A stretch of DNA of 64,000 nt from Macrosoma leucophasiata (lineage: Eukaryota; Arthropoda; Insecta; Lepidoptera; Hedylidae). The first letter of the stretch is position 1. Each line of letters starts with the position of its first letter. The DNA is taken from NCBI GenBank assembly GCA_036365455.1, contig JAWQUS010000030.1, positions 5,270,001-5,334,000 of the forward strand, written 5' to 3'. Positions 53,791 to 63,130 of this stretch are shown in pieces. Made by a program: the position numbers and the translations under genes. A model generated the notes under the pieces. That model saw nothing but the letters and a program-made list of their open reading frames with translations. It did not search any database and was not told the origin of the DNA.

Positions 53791-55341
53791 CTCTCTTTTT
53801 TCTTTCAGTCGCAAATACATCTCCTGCGTAATAAAAAAAAGCAGACATGTAATAAATTTAAAGCACACATATTAACAATTGTAAGAACAGAGTTTCCGAT
53901 CCAACCATTAATTTACTCCAAAAAAATTAAATTTGAAAAGCCGACACAAACGCACAAAACGAATAACCAAAAACACAATCGTAAACAAAACCCGTAAGAC
54001 AACGAAAAGACCCTCAAACAAACACTAACACGCACCGCCACCCGTATTTTAAACATAACGATGCACCTAGATTTACTCAGAAATGGTAGAATGCATTGCG
54101 CTGCCATTCACATATCCAACTTACTAATTAAGTCAGCAACCGAGAAGAAAGCTGTAACTTTGACAATGTAACTCCATACGTAACGGCGGGTAAGTTACCA
54201 AACATAGTTGATCCTTCAAACACGACCCGATGCCCCTTTCGGGTCCATTACACTATGGAATGAAGGATAGGAAGAAGCTCATGTTACACTGGTATTTGTA
54301 AAAAGCAATGCCGCGCGCATAGATCTATGCCTATTTAGACGCGTCCAAATCGAGAGTCATGCGCAATAGCGCCACCATATAGAGGGAACAATAGTGCACA
54401 AATGACAATCCCTGTGATACCGCCCTCGTTACAGCATGTGTGCTTTTGAATAGACCGGTTATAATTTTAATCGAATCTCAGGTAGTTTACGATAATAACG
54501 TATCAGTAAGTAGAAAATTACCACTTTCAATCCCGTGTGTACGTTGAGGCATACGTGACAGGCATATTTAAACATTATTGACCGTAATTCGCAAAATTAA
54601 ATCATCTGGTTATACAGTTACCAATCTGTGGCATAATTTATCAAGATTAATAAGATTGCCTATAAATTGTAAATTATTGTACCTATTTTCTGAAGATTTC
54701 TTCAATATCAAATATAATAGACATAAAGACTTGACTTCTAACACTATTTGTGTACAAAAAAATTGCTAACTAACCTACTATCACAAATATTCGACAACAA
54801 ATAAAAAATATAATAAACTATTTCGTTACAAAATGACAATAAAACTGAGCTTAAACGATTAAAAATCATACAACGCTACATAACCAAAATTCAACAAAAA
54901 AGTGAAAAGCACATACAAATTAATTTAAAACAAACAATTATCGCACTGCACTCCTAACAGTAGTATTCAGCAAACGAGACTGTACGTTTATTCAACTCGA
55001 TAGTGTATCTCATTAAGCAAACGCTCAGCGACGTTTCACGTCATTAAATATGTTAATATTAGGAATACGGGCGTCCATTCAAGTGACATGTCGCGCCGGC
55101 TCTAGTAGAGTTATAAATCTATTGAAACACACAGACCGTTTTAAAATGTATTTGAGACATTCATTTGTTGACTTTTAACGTTAAGTATGTAAGTATCATC
55201 TGTTTTTTTTTTGTTTTGTTTTCAAAATGCTTTGTTCGTATTTTGTTCAGAACTGTACCAAAGCAGGACGTCTGAAGATACATACATAATAATCTAATTC
55301 TGATTCATTAAGAATCTGACTGAAAAAATACATAGGTAGGT
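53791..55341. other. Unassigned interval
   Basis: No gene or repeat recognised. The segment around 54220-54440 is less AT-rich than its surroundings and repeat-free, so it is a place to look for conserved non-coding sequence. Confidence 0.5.
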
Positions 55342-55625
55342 TTTTCTTATGTAATGGAAGTGGCAAACAAACATGCAGGTTACATTGATGTTAAGTGATG
55401 ACTGCAGCCTATAGACACCCACACAAAGACCAAGGTCAAAATGCAGATGCGTTACCACTCCTGAGGCTTAAGGTGTTATGCCTCTGTGCCGGAAATCACA
55501 GGGCCGTACATTACCACCTGACCGGAACACGATAGTGCTGAACACTACCATTTAGCGGCAAGTATATTAAGTAATGCGGTGGTGCCTACGCCCGCGAGCT
55601 CCGTCACTGGAGCTCTACCACCAGT
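55342..55625 (-). mobile_element. Family A element, full length
   Basis: TATGTAATGGAAGTGGCAAA to TGGAGCTCTACCACCAGT with every block present. The best-preserved copy in the window together with 61184-61462. Confidence 0.9.
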
Positions 55626-55629
55626 AGGT

Positions 55630-56157
55630 ACCTTTTCTATGTCGTAAAAGCAGCAAACAAGCTTGTCATTCATATGAGCGTTAAGTGACTGCAACCTATA
55701 GACATCTACTCAAAAACCAGAGGTCAAAATGCAGATGCGTTGCCATCCCTGAGAACTTAGTTGTTATTTCTCTATGATAGTTATTACGGGGCCATACATT
55801 ACCATCTAACCGGTACACGATAGTGCTGGGGTGCGACCGCCTATCGACATTGCCGTCGTCATTGTCATTGCTGTCAAATTTTAAAGTCGATTTTTACTTT
55901 AACTAAATAACAATAATCGAAATAATCTGCGATTATCGCTTGTTTATCACCTACGAAAACGAGAATATCAATCAGATTATCAATACTACTTTAAAAGGAG
56001 CTACTAATCGACATGAAAATTTGACAGCAATAACAATGTCAGCAGCAATACAGATAGGCGGTAGCACCCCTGAACACTACCATTTGGCGGCAGATAGATT
56101 AGGTAATGCGGTGGTGCCTACGCCCACGAACTCCCACGCTGGAATTCTACCACCAGT
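55630..56157 (-). mobile_element. Family A element interrupted by a Harbinger-like MITE
   Basis: AAAGCAGCAAACAAGCTTGT to ACACGATAGTGCTG, then after the MITE AACACTACCATTTGGCGGCA to GGAATTCTACCACCAGT. Joining the halves restores GTGCTGAACACTACC, the family sequence. Confidence 0.85.
55829..56069. mobile_element. 241-bp MITE, Harbinger-like, nested in family A
   Basis: Termini GGGTGCGACCGCCTATC and, complemented, GGGTGCTACCGCCTATC. Inverted similarity continues for about 60-70 bp through CATTGCTGTCAAATTTT. CTG is present once on each side (55826-55828 and 56070-56072), and only one CTG is in the uninterrupted family A sequence, so the 3-bp target duplication is directly demonstrated. A 3-bp duplication with GGG termini suggests PIF/Harbinger, although CTG is not the usual TWA target. 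Confidence 0.85.
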
Positions 56158-56739
56158 ATGTGAATGTGCTATATACTCGTATTTTACTTCAGTATCCAAA
56201 ATTGCGTTCATCTGACTTGGTAGTACCTAATTACATTGAACACTATTTTGCTACAATAGATAATGTGCTTACGCTCCGAAAAATTACACCAAAAAATATC
56301 CCATTTTTAAACAGACATATCTAAGAATACTTAATACACTTTCTATGGTCGACAAGATATAAAATTCCGGCCCGACGTACAGTATCGCTAAACATGTAAT
56401 TATTGCTCTAACAATCTTATACGAGTAACATATTCGAGGAAATCTGATTACGCGCTGAGTTACGATGGCGCGGTATACTTACGGTTTACGTGTCTGCTTG
56501 CAAGCGCATTTATTTATATACATTGATATTATTTTATGGACAATGTGCACAGTGAACGGGGAAATGTTGTGAGGAGTGTATTTTGATGAAATGATACACT
56601 ATAGGCCAAAAGTATTCACTTAGAAAGTGTAAGCTGGGGATGTGCAACACGTCTTAGGGCGGCCACACAATACTGCGATTCAATGCGATGCCGCACAGTG
56701 GAAACTCCGCCAAAATTCCATACAAAAGCTTAATTCAAA
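56158..56739. other. Unassigned interval
   Basis: No gene. GGGCGGCCACACAATACTGC and GATTCAATGCGATGCCGCAC at about 56660-56700 resemble the GATGCGACGCCGCATCGCA sequence at 57297 and 59508, probably another MITE relic. Confidence 0.45.
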
Positions 56740-56880
56740 AAAATTAAATCTAAATCAAAAATGCTTTATTCATTTTAAACGGTCTTACAAGTAACATCGC
56801 ATGTGCCCCCATACTGGGTTAAGAAACCAGTCTTACAGGGTACCCCGCTCATCCACCAGGGCAATTAAAGCTATACATAT
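56740..56880 (-). mobile_element. Probable retroelement 3' end
   Basis: AAATCTAAATCAAAAATGCT and TTATTCATTTTAAACGGTCT: the complement (AATAAAGCATTTTTGATTTAG) is a common type of lepidopteran LINE terminus. Weakly supported. Confidence 0.4.
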
Positions 56881-56956
56881 ATGGTATTTATCTAAAAAGA
56901 TTACATTTGATTGATTCAAAAGATTGCATTTTGATTAGCATAATAGCAAAATAACT

Positions 56957-56992
56957 TATGTGTGTGTGTAAGAGAGTGACTGAGTGAGAGAG

Positions 56993-57030
<38 letters not shown>

Positions 57031-57038
57031 TGTGACTG

Positions 57039-57084
<46 letters not shown>

Positions 57085-57112
57085 TGTGTGAGTGTGTGTG
57101 TGAGGATGTGGT
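56957..57112. repeat. (GT)n/(GA)n compound microsatellite
   Basis: About 155 bp of GT runs interspersed with AGAGAG blocks. Produces the His-Thr-rich minus frame, which is not a gene. Confidence 0.95.
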
Positions 57113-57492
57113 GTTAATTTGTTCTCTATTACACAGACATCAATCAGTGACGTGTATTTACACGTGCACCTGTGTGCGTAGCACCCACAAAATACCAACC
57201 GTCGCCCATAAGAGGGGAGGAAGTTGGCTGATGCGGGGAAATCGGACGGGACGTCGAAGTGTCCATTCTATACGTATTATTATTACATATTCTCTGGCGA
57301 TGCGACGCCGCATCGCAGACGATTCATTCGTGCAAGCTCGCAGATATTTGCGATGCGAATGCAAGTTGCGCAGTTATGTGTTCCCAGTGCGTCAGGCATC
57401 AATCACAAAGATGTGATTATACAGACCTGTAATTAATAAGGTAGATGTACGAGTAGGTGTTTTTCAGTCTATGCTAGCTAAACCTACTTCAA

Positions 57493-57751
57493 TCTATCTG
57501 TATATATAAAAATCAATTGCTGTTCGTTAGTCTCGCTAAAACTTGAGAACGGCTGGATCGATTTGGTTAATTTTCGTTTTGAATTATTTCTGGAAGCTTA
57601 ACGAAGGTTTAAAAGGTAAAAAAATATGAAGAAATTGAAGGGAAACAGTAAAAACCACAATTTTATTTTCCTGTACAAATAGTCCGTATCTATCAAACCT
57701 TTGACACATTATTTCATTCTGAGGCAATACGAAGTTTGCCGGGTCAGCTAG
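57493..57751 (+). mobile_element. Non-autonomous Helitron, GGGTCAGCTAG type, complete
   Basis: TCTATCTGTATATATAAAAA to GCCGGGTCAGCTAG, inserted after an A and before a T as Helitrons do. It is absent from the corresponding position of duplication unit 2. Confidence 0.88.
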
Positions 57752-57968
57752 TGATGTATAAATTAGTAGGTAATTTTTTGTAATAAGAAATATGTAAATG
57801 TTGCATGGAACTGACTTTAACATGACATGTCGTAAAAAGATCTCTCTACATTTAATACAGATTTAAAAAAATGTAAGCTTGTTTAATTTTTTATGGCCCC
57901 GTAATAACTATCATAGACAGGGCAAGACAGGAGACGTTGCCATAAGATGGAGGAGGCTTTCACCCTTC

Positions 57969-58704
57969 CCCCCCCCCGAGGGTTTCCGCCTTGTCGTGGC
58001 GGGGGGGCTCAATACCCGGTGGTTGTATACTCAATACCCGCCACTCGCTGCTGTGGAGAGGAGACGGCTGGGGACGAGGTGTACGGGTATTTCGTTGGCC
58101 CTGCACCCTATCCCCAGCTGCTTAACGGTGATCCCGCCGTCAGATGGGGACGTGGTGAGAAGACGGCTGGGGAAGAGGTGTTCAGGTATTTCGTTGGCCC
58201 TGCACCCTATCCCCAGCCGCCTAACGGTGGTCCCGCCGTCGGATAGGGACGTGGTGGGGCCGCGGGGGAGCGGTTGAGGGTCGAACTCTTTCGACGCTGC
58301 CGCTCCTTTGAGGCCGAACTGTGTGCCTAAACCCCTCCACCTGGGCGTCTTGGGACGCCTGGTGTTGTGAGTGGTTTGGGCAGGGACCTCCGGGCGTCGG
58401 ACTAGGGGATGTCCGTCGCCCGAATGGAGAGAAGTCCCTAAGTGGGTGGCGTGCACGTGTTCCCCACGTCACTATTGTCGGTTGGAGCCAATAGGCTCAA
58501 ACCTCGGAGGGCTCGGAAACTAGCAGCCGCCGGCGGGGTCGCGGATGTGTGCGTAAGCGTTCCCCTGACCCCGCCACTAATGGCGGACGAGTCGGAACAC
58601 CGCGGGGTTTTAGTGAGTACGAGTCTCACACTACCTGCCGTCTGTTCCCCTTAGACGGCGGGTGCACAACAATGTTTCCACGCGTCAAAAAAAAAAAAAA
58701 AAAA
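57969..58704 (+). mobile_element. 736-bp GC-rich poly(A) retroposon with target duplication
   Basis: Bounded by GGCTTTCACCCTTC (57955-57968) and GGCTTTCACTCTTC (58705-58718), one mismatch in 14. It ends in a run of 18 A residues. Unit 2 has the uninterrupted site (GGCTTTTACCCTTCAGGGAC). It starts with a C run and GAGGGTTTCCGCC and contains two tandem units of about 100 bp (GGAGACGGCTGGGGA ... TTTCGTTGGCCCTGCACCCT ... GACGTGGTG). Near its 3' end are CGTCTGTTCCCCTTAGACGG and TGTTTCCACGCGTC. No frame has recognisable homology. Likely a non-autonomous derivative of a GC-rich LINE (R1-like 5' and 3' UTR joined), but that is a guess. Confidence 0.8.
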
Positions 58705-58802
58705 GGCTTTCACTCTTCAGGGACATACTGTTGAGCAGCAACAATAACAATTAATGAAACAAATATAATACACAATATCTTTAACAGTATAAATAAGCTA
58801 TA

Positions 58803-59365
58803 AATCTATACCTATAATAAATCTGTAGAAGTTTAAATTCTGTACATTAAAAATATTGAAAAAATAAATACCAGGGTTTGTTATTAGATCGATACCGAAC
58901 ACAAATATGTGATTAGAAAAATTTTTGTCTGTCTGTCTGTTTAGCGGGGCTAATCTTGGGAACTGCTGGACAGATTTTGACGGGACTTTCACTGGCAGAT
59001 AGCTGATGTGATAAGGAGTAACTTAGGCTACTTTTATCTCCATACAACCATACCTACATACAAATAAATAGAATTTGAGTGTCTCCGATTTTGACGGGAC
59101 TTTCACTGGCAGATAGCTGATGTGATAAAGAGTAACTTGAGCTACTTTTATCTCCATACAACTATATATACATACATAACTACATACAAATACATAGAAT
59201 TTGATTGTCTCCGATTTTTCGGGACTTTCACTTGCAGATAGCTGATGTAATAAGGAGTTACTTACGCTACTTTTATACTAGCTGCGCCCACGACTTCGTC
59301 CGGGTAGATACTGAATAATCATATTTTTTCTCACGTAGACGAAGTCGCGGGCACAGCTAGTATAT
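58803..59365 (+). mobile_element. Non-autonomous Helitron with a tripled internal module
   Basis: Begins TCTATACCTATAATAAATCT, passes through family G-like sequence ATACCGAACACAAATATGTG and (TCTG)n, then GATTTTGACGGGACTTTCAC at 58973, 59087 and (mutated) 59212. Ends with the hairpin CTAGCTGCGCCCACGACTTC ... GACGAAGTCGCGGGCACAGCTAG. Its 5' part is shared with family G and its 3' part with the 42262 Helitron, so it is a natural bridge between the two. Confidence 0.82.
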
Positions 59366-59644
59366 AAATAACTATAATAGGCAAAATAAATTAGGCCTCA
59401 GTAGTGGAAATCTGCACTGAAACTATCGGTTTTTGGGTAGATATCTATAGGCTGCACTACTCAAGTATCATCAATGTAAACTGCATGCTCGTACTGCGAT
59501 GGGATGCGATGCGACGCCGCATCGCAGGCGATTCATTCGCGCAGATATTTGCGATGCGATGCGAATTCGCAGTTATATGTGGGAGCCCTTTATGGAATGC
59601 GTCAGGCATCAATCACAAAGAGATGTGACTATACGGACCTGTAA

Positions 59645-59810
59645 AATTCAGGAGCAGGTCGAGCTCGTGTAGCGCCCGTGTGCAATGAAATCCTAGCGCC
59701 CCCTAGCCCTAACCATGATAATCCAAGACGATTCTCTTAGGGAGTCTCAGCCGGGGGCGCCGCGACGCTCCCTGAGACGGCAGCGCCCATGTGCATTACA
59801 CACACAGGTA
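59645..59810. other. GC-rich insertion specific to duplication unit 2
   Basis: Absent from unit 1, where GACCTGTAATTAATAAGGTAG is continuous. It carries a direct repeat AGCGCCCRTGTGCA at 59671-59684 and 59782-59795 and the palindromic pair GTCTCAG / CTGAGAC. Origin unknown. Confidence 0.6.
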
Positions 59811-59930
59811 GATGTACGAGTAGGTGTTTTTCAGTGTATGCTATCTAAACTACTACTTCAATAGAATCATATTTATATGATGTATAATTTTGTAGGTAAA
59901 TTTTAAATAGTAAGAAATATGTAAATGTTG

Positions 59931-60075
59931 AGAGGCATAACACCTTAAGCCTCAGGAGTGGTAACGCATCTGCATTTTGACCTCTGGTTTTTCTGTGGGT
60001 GTCAATAGGCTGCAGTCATCACTTAACATCAATGTAGCTGCAAGCTTGTTTGCCACTTTCATGACATAATAAAAA
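59931..60075 (+). mobile_element. Family A element, 5'-truncated insertion with empty site known
   Basis: AGAGGCATAACACCTTAAGC to TTCATGACATAATAAAAAGG. Unit 1 reads ATGTTGCATGGAACTG without it, so the 145 bp is a true insertion of the 3' half only. This supports target-primed reverse transcription for family A. Confidence 0.85.
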
Positions 60076-60141
60076 GGAACTGGCTTGAACATGACATGTG
60101 TTCAAAAGTGCCTTTTACATTTAGTACAGATAAAAAAAAGT

Positions 60142-60438
60142 GAAGCGCGTATGGCCCCGTGGCTGGTGTAGATCGTAAGCGATCTACTCGGTTGAGCACT
60201 ATGGGCGCGGTCGGGTAGTGTGATGGGTGACCGCTAGTAACAAATTAAAAAGCGCGTTTCCGTGCTTCAGAGGGCACGTTAAGCCGTCGGTCCCGGTTGC
60301 TATCGTTAGATAGCAGTCGTTAAACCTTGTCGGAGGCCTTATGGGCGGTTCGAAAACATCCAACAGCGGGTTGGCCAAAAAGCAGCGTGGAGTAAGCTCC
60401 AGGCCTCCCCCTAAAAAAAGGGGAGAGATTATTATTAT
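60142..60438 (+). mobile_element. Family S5: 5S-rRNA-derived SINE, with target duplication
   Basis: 60190-60235 resembles the internal promoter half of 5S rRNA: GGTTGAGCACTATGGG corresponds to the 5S box A region (GTTAAGCAACGTCGGG) and GATGGGTGACCG is exactly the 5S box C core. The body contains GAGGGCACGTTAAGCCGTCG, GGTCCCGGTTGCTATC and GTCGGAGGCC, followed by CCCCCTAAAAAAAGGGG (a hairpin) and an (ATT)n tail. AGATAAAAAAAAGT (60128-60141) and AGATACGAAAAAGT (60439-60452) are the target duplication. Unit 1 of the duplication lacks it. Confidence 0.85.
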
Positions 60439-60838
60439 AGATACGAAAAAGTTTAAGCTTGTTTCATTGTTTATGGCCCCGTAATAACTCTCATAGATAG
60501 ACGTATGACACTGTCAAAGTAGCTGGGATAAACTGAATGAATGTGGCTCAAGACAGGAGACGTTGGAATAAGATGGAGAAGGCTTTTACCCTTCAGGGAC
60601 ATACTGTTAAGCAGCAACAATAACAATTAATGAAAAAAATATAATATACAATCTCTTTAAAAGTATGGAAATAAAGCTATAAATAAATAAATATAAATAG
60701 GCAAAATAAATTAGGCCTCTGTGGTGGAAATCTGCACTGGGACTATCGGTTTTTGTGTAGATAGGCTGCACTACTCAAGTGATAACTACTCATTAATGTG
60801 AACTGCATGCCTGTTGCCATCTTCATTACATAAAAAAA

Positions 60839-61183
60839 CAAATATTCAATTTAATGTACGCCTCTAATAGCGTCAAATAAAGTGCCCACGCGTGACCTGT
60901 AGCTGAATGCATATGTAAAACAACTAGGTATCCCTATCAATTTTAAGGTCAATAAATTTTAAAATCAAATGAACAATGTTCGCTATATTAAATTCAATTT
61001 TCATGGAAATAAGCACCTAGATATATTTTATTACCACCCTTAATATAAATATAACGTTCGTCGATAAAACGAAGTACTTCGCAGTTTATTGGAATAAATT
61101 TATGTTTACATTTAGAATGTTTGTATTTAACATTATCTACGTTAATATTATAGAGAGCGTAAAGTTTGTACTCGTTTTTTTTT
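60839..61183. other. Unassigned AT-rich interval
   Basis: Nothing recognised. Confidence 0.45.
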
Positions 61184-61462
61184 TTATGTAATTGAAATGG
61201 CAAACAAGCATACAGTTCACATTGATGTTAAGTGATGTCTGCAGCCTATAGACACCCACACAAAGACCGAGGTCAAAATCCAGATGCGTTACCACTCCTG
61301 AGGCCTAAGGTGTTATGCCTCTGCGCCGGAAATTACAAGGCCATACATTACCACCTGACCGGAACACGATAGTGCTGAACACTACCATTTAGCGGCAAGT
61401 TTATTAGGTAATGCGGTGGTGCCTACGCCCGCGAGCTCCGTCACTGGAGCTCTACCACCAGT
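61184..61462 (-). mobile_element. Family A element, full length
   Basis: ATGTAATTGAAATGGCAAAC to CCGTCACTGGAGCTCTACCA then CCAGT. All blocks present, few differences from 55342-55625. Confidence 0.9.
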
Positions 61463-61759
61463 AAAAATACCACCAGTCAACCAGTATATATGGCTGCTAT
61501 CATAAACATGTCTGCAATGTAGCTGCTTACCTATTTAACTGCACATCAGATTTTTCGTCATTTATATATTGTCACGAAAAAGGATGATAGGATTTTTTTA
61601 AATTTAAAATTGCTTCGTTATTTCGCATACTGCCAGTGTCAAGTAAAACGATATTTCATATTTGTGTAAAAGCAGCGTTAAAGTTAGAATCAGTCAGTAA
61701 GTTAATTATTTACGGTTTTTAGCTCTGTAACTACGAGTAGAGCTAAAAACTAGCTAGTA
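61463..61759. other. Unassigned interval
   Basis: AT-rich. TTTTTAGCTCTGTAACTACG and GAGTAGAGCTAAAAAC at about 61717-61749 form a short inverted repeat. Confidence 0.5.
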
Positions 61760-62059
61760 TCTTCACTCCTGCAATTCCTGAAGGAGTAGGTAGAGGTAAA
61801 TGCATGCATTCTAGCATACATGCAAACACCTACGATTCGCCGATTACGTGACCCATGTAACAGGTGGTGAGCCTGTTGACATCTCCCGGCACATTACCAA
61901 GCTCCGAGGTACTGGGAAATTTCCAGAATAGAAAATTCTCAATAAAACTGGAGATAAAGGGTTTTACACCGTTATCTCTCATAGGCCCCGATCCGGGAAC
62001 GAACTCTGGACCCCAGTGAAGCAGTAATGGCCCGCTGCCACTAAGCTACTGAGGCAGTT
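61760..62059 (-). mobile_element. Family C tRNA-derived SINE, older copy
   Basis: CTGCCTCAGTAGCTTAGTGG (box A) on the minus strand; box B is damaged (GTTCGTTCCC, one base lost). 3' end TACTCCTTCAGGAATTGCAG. More diverged than the other C copies. Confidence 0.85.
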
Positions 62060-62132
62060 ATAGCTATTGTGCTAGCATTTAAGTTTAATTAATTTTATTG
62101 TAAGTTTCAACATTGAATTAAAACTGTTTTTA

Positions 62133-62176
62133 TAGAGTTATTGTGCCTCTCTGCCAGAAATTACAGAGACGAACAT
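62133..62176 (-). mobile_element. Family A internal fragment, opposite to the next copy
   Basis: TTATTGTGCCTCTCTGCCAG and AAATTACAGAGACGAACATT are the reversed middle of family A, directly abutting a forward copy. Confidence 0.6.
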
Positions 62177-62182
62177 TATTTT

Positions 62183-62575
62183 ATTGGTGGTAGAGCTCCA
62201 GTGACATAAATGCATAGCACCCTAAGGATTGGTAACTTATCTGCATTTTAACCATGGACTTTATGTCTATAGGCTGCAGTCATCACTTAACATCAGAATC
62301 AGAAACTCATTTATTCATTTAGGGTGACAGGCACCCCTTATGACACGTCAAAAATAAACAAAATAAATTACAGCAATAATATAACAATAGATATATACAT
62401 GTCAAACAAGATAAAAAATATATGTAAAGTCAAGAATATCACAAGATAAAACTAAATATATATAATATGCTAATGTAAGAAGTATATCAGTAGAATGTCT
62501 CATTTCCCCTTTACCATTTATCAATGTGAACTGTATGACTGTTTGCCACTTCCATTCCATAAAAAAAAAAAACTT
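62183..62575 (+). mobile_element. Family A element with internal deletion, interrupted by family B
   Basis: ATTGGTGGTAGAGCTCCAGT, a jump to AGCACCCTAAGGATTGGTAA, then CATCACTTAACATCA, the family B insertion, and ATGTGAACTGTATGACTGTT to CCATAAAAAAAAAAAA. Confidence 0.8.
62296..62519 (-). mobile_element. Family B retroelement tail, copy 3, nested in family A
   Basis: Reverse copy: GAATCAGAAACTCATTTATT, GGTGACAGGCACCCCTTATG, ACACGTC and TCAGTAGAATGTCTCATTTC. ATCA on both sides (62292-62295, 62520-62523). The (GATTCT)n tail is only about one unit long here. Confidence 0.8.
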
Positions 62576-62617
62576 AGCCTAAGGGGCGGTGGAGTGATGA
62601 CGTTCCGATGCCAGGCT

Positions 62618-62791
62618 AAACAAAAATTACATGCCTATAATGTAGAGAAACTTAACAATTCTAATATCTAATCCCTAGTTAATTAAAGTTCCAATCTCGA
62701 CCAGATAGCAATATGTTATGATGGGAAGGCAGCAGATTGTAAAGCTTTAATTACTGACAACCGTGCCAATAAGCGGGCTCTGATAACGTAG
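62618..62791. repeat. 174-bp direct repeat, copy 1
   Basis: Matches 63131-63304 at a constant offset of 513 with two substitutions (C/T near 62679, G/C near 62777) and no indels. Confidence 0.95.
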
Positions 62792-62839
62792 GCAGCTTAT
62801 GACCAGTGTGACATCAGCGTATGTACCGCTTGGCCACGT

Positions 62840-63115
62840 AATGAACCAACCGAAAGATCCTCCACAGCTGGACAAAGCCTTCCCACAAGATGCACACAAC
62901 CGTGTTGAGCGGTATAAGCGGAGATTATGCCATAATCGCCACGCTTGGCAGGCGGATTGGCGATCGCAGTGAAGGTAGTTTTATCGGGACACTGCCCATT
63001 CCGCGTTATTATTTTTAATAGCGCCCTGTTGGAATGGTTTGACCGCCATTGTTCGGTTGAGTGACTGCGCAAGTGGAAGAATTCTCTTCCAGTGGAATAA
63101 AATTCTTCCACTACT
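62840..63115 (+). mobile_element. Family F (RTE-like 3' end), longest copy
   Basis: TGAACCAACCGAAAGATCCT, CCACAGCTGGACAAAGCC, TTATGCCATAATCGCCACGC, TTGGCAGGCGGATTGGCGAT, CCCTGTTGGAATGGTTTGAC, CAAGTGGAAGAATTCTCTTC. The minus strand has a 104-codon frame (AIANPPAKRGDYGIISAYTA) which probably derives from the RTE ORF2 tail in another frame. Lies between the 174-bp repeats. Confidence 0.7.
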
Positions 63116-63130
63116 TCTTGCGGACAGGCA

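Larger units (their letters stand above)
57297..59495. repeat. Tandem duplication unit 1 (with three later insertions)
   Basis: Core landmarks in order: GATGCGACGCCGCATCGCAG, GCGTCAGGCATCAATCACAA, GGTAGATGTACGAGTAGGTG, AATATGTAAATGTTG, TATGGCCCCGTAATAACT, GACAGGAGACGTTG, CAGGGACATACTGTTGAGCA, GGCAAAATAAATTAGGCCTC. The same landmarks recur in unit 2. Unit-specific insertions are 57493-57751, 57969-58704 and 58803-59365. Confidence 0.9.
59508..60838. repeat. Tandem duplication unit 2 (with three later insertions)
   Basis: Begins GATGGGATGCGATGCGACGC at the end of unit 1 and repeats its landmarks to TTCATTACATAAAAAAAC. Unit-specific insertions are about 59645-59810, 59931-60075 and 60142-60438. 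Confidence 0.9.

Noticed and set aside
56956..57198. Histidine/threonine-rich minus frame.
   Set aside because: Direct translation of the (GT)n/(GA)n microsatellite.
57879..58654. Several overlapping 60-140-codon frames on both strands.
   Set aside because: They fall in the GC-rich retroposon, where stop codons are rare by composition; none shows recognisable homology, and frames differ between its two internal tandem units.
60158..60237. Possible 5S rRNA gene.
   Set aside because: Only the internal-promoter half resembles 5S. The ends, a target duplication and an (ATT)n tail show a SINE.
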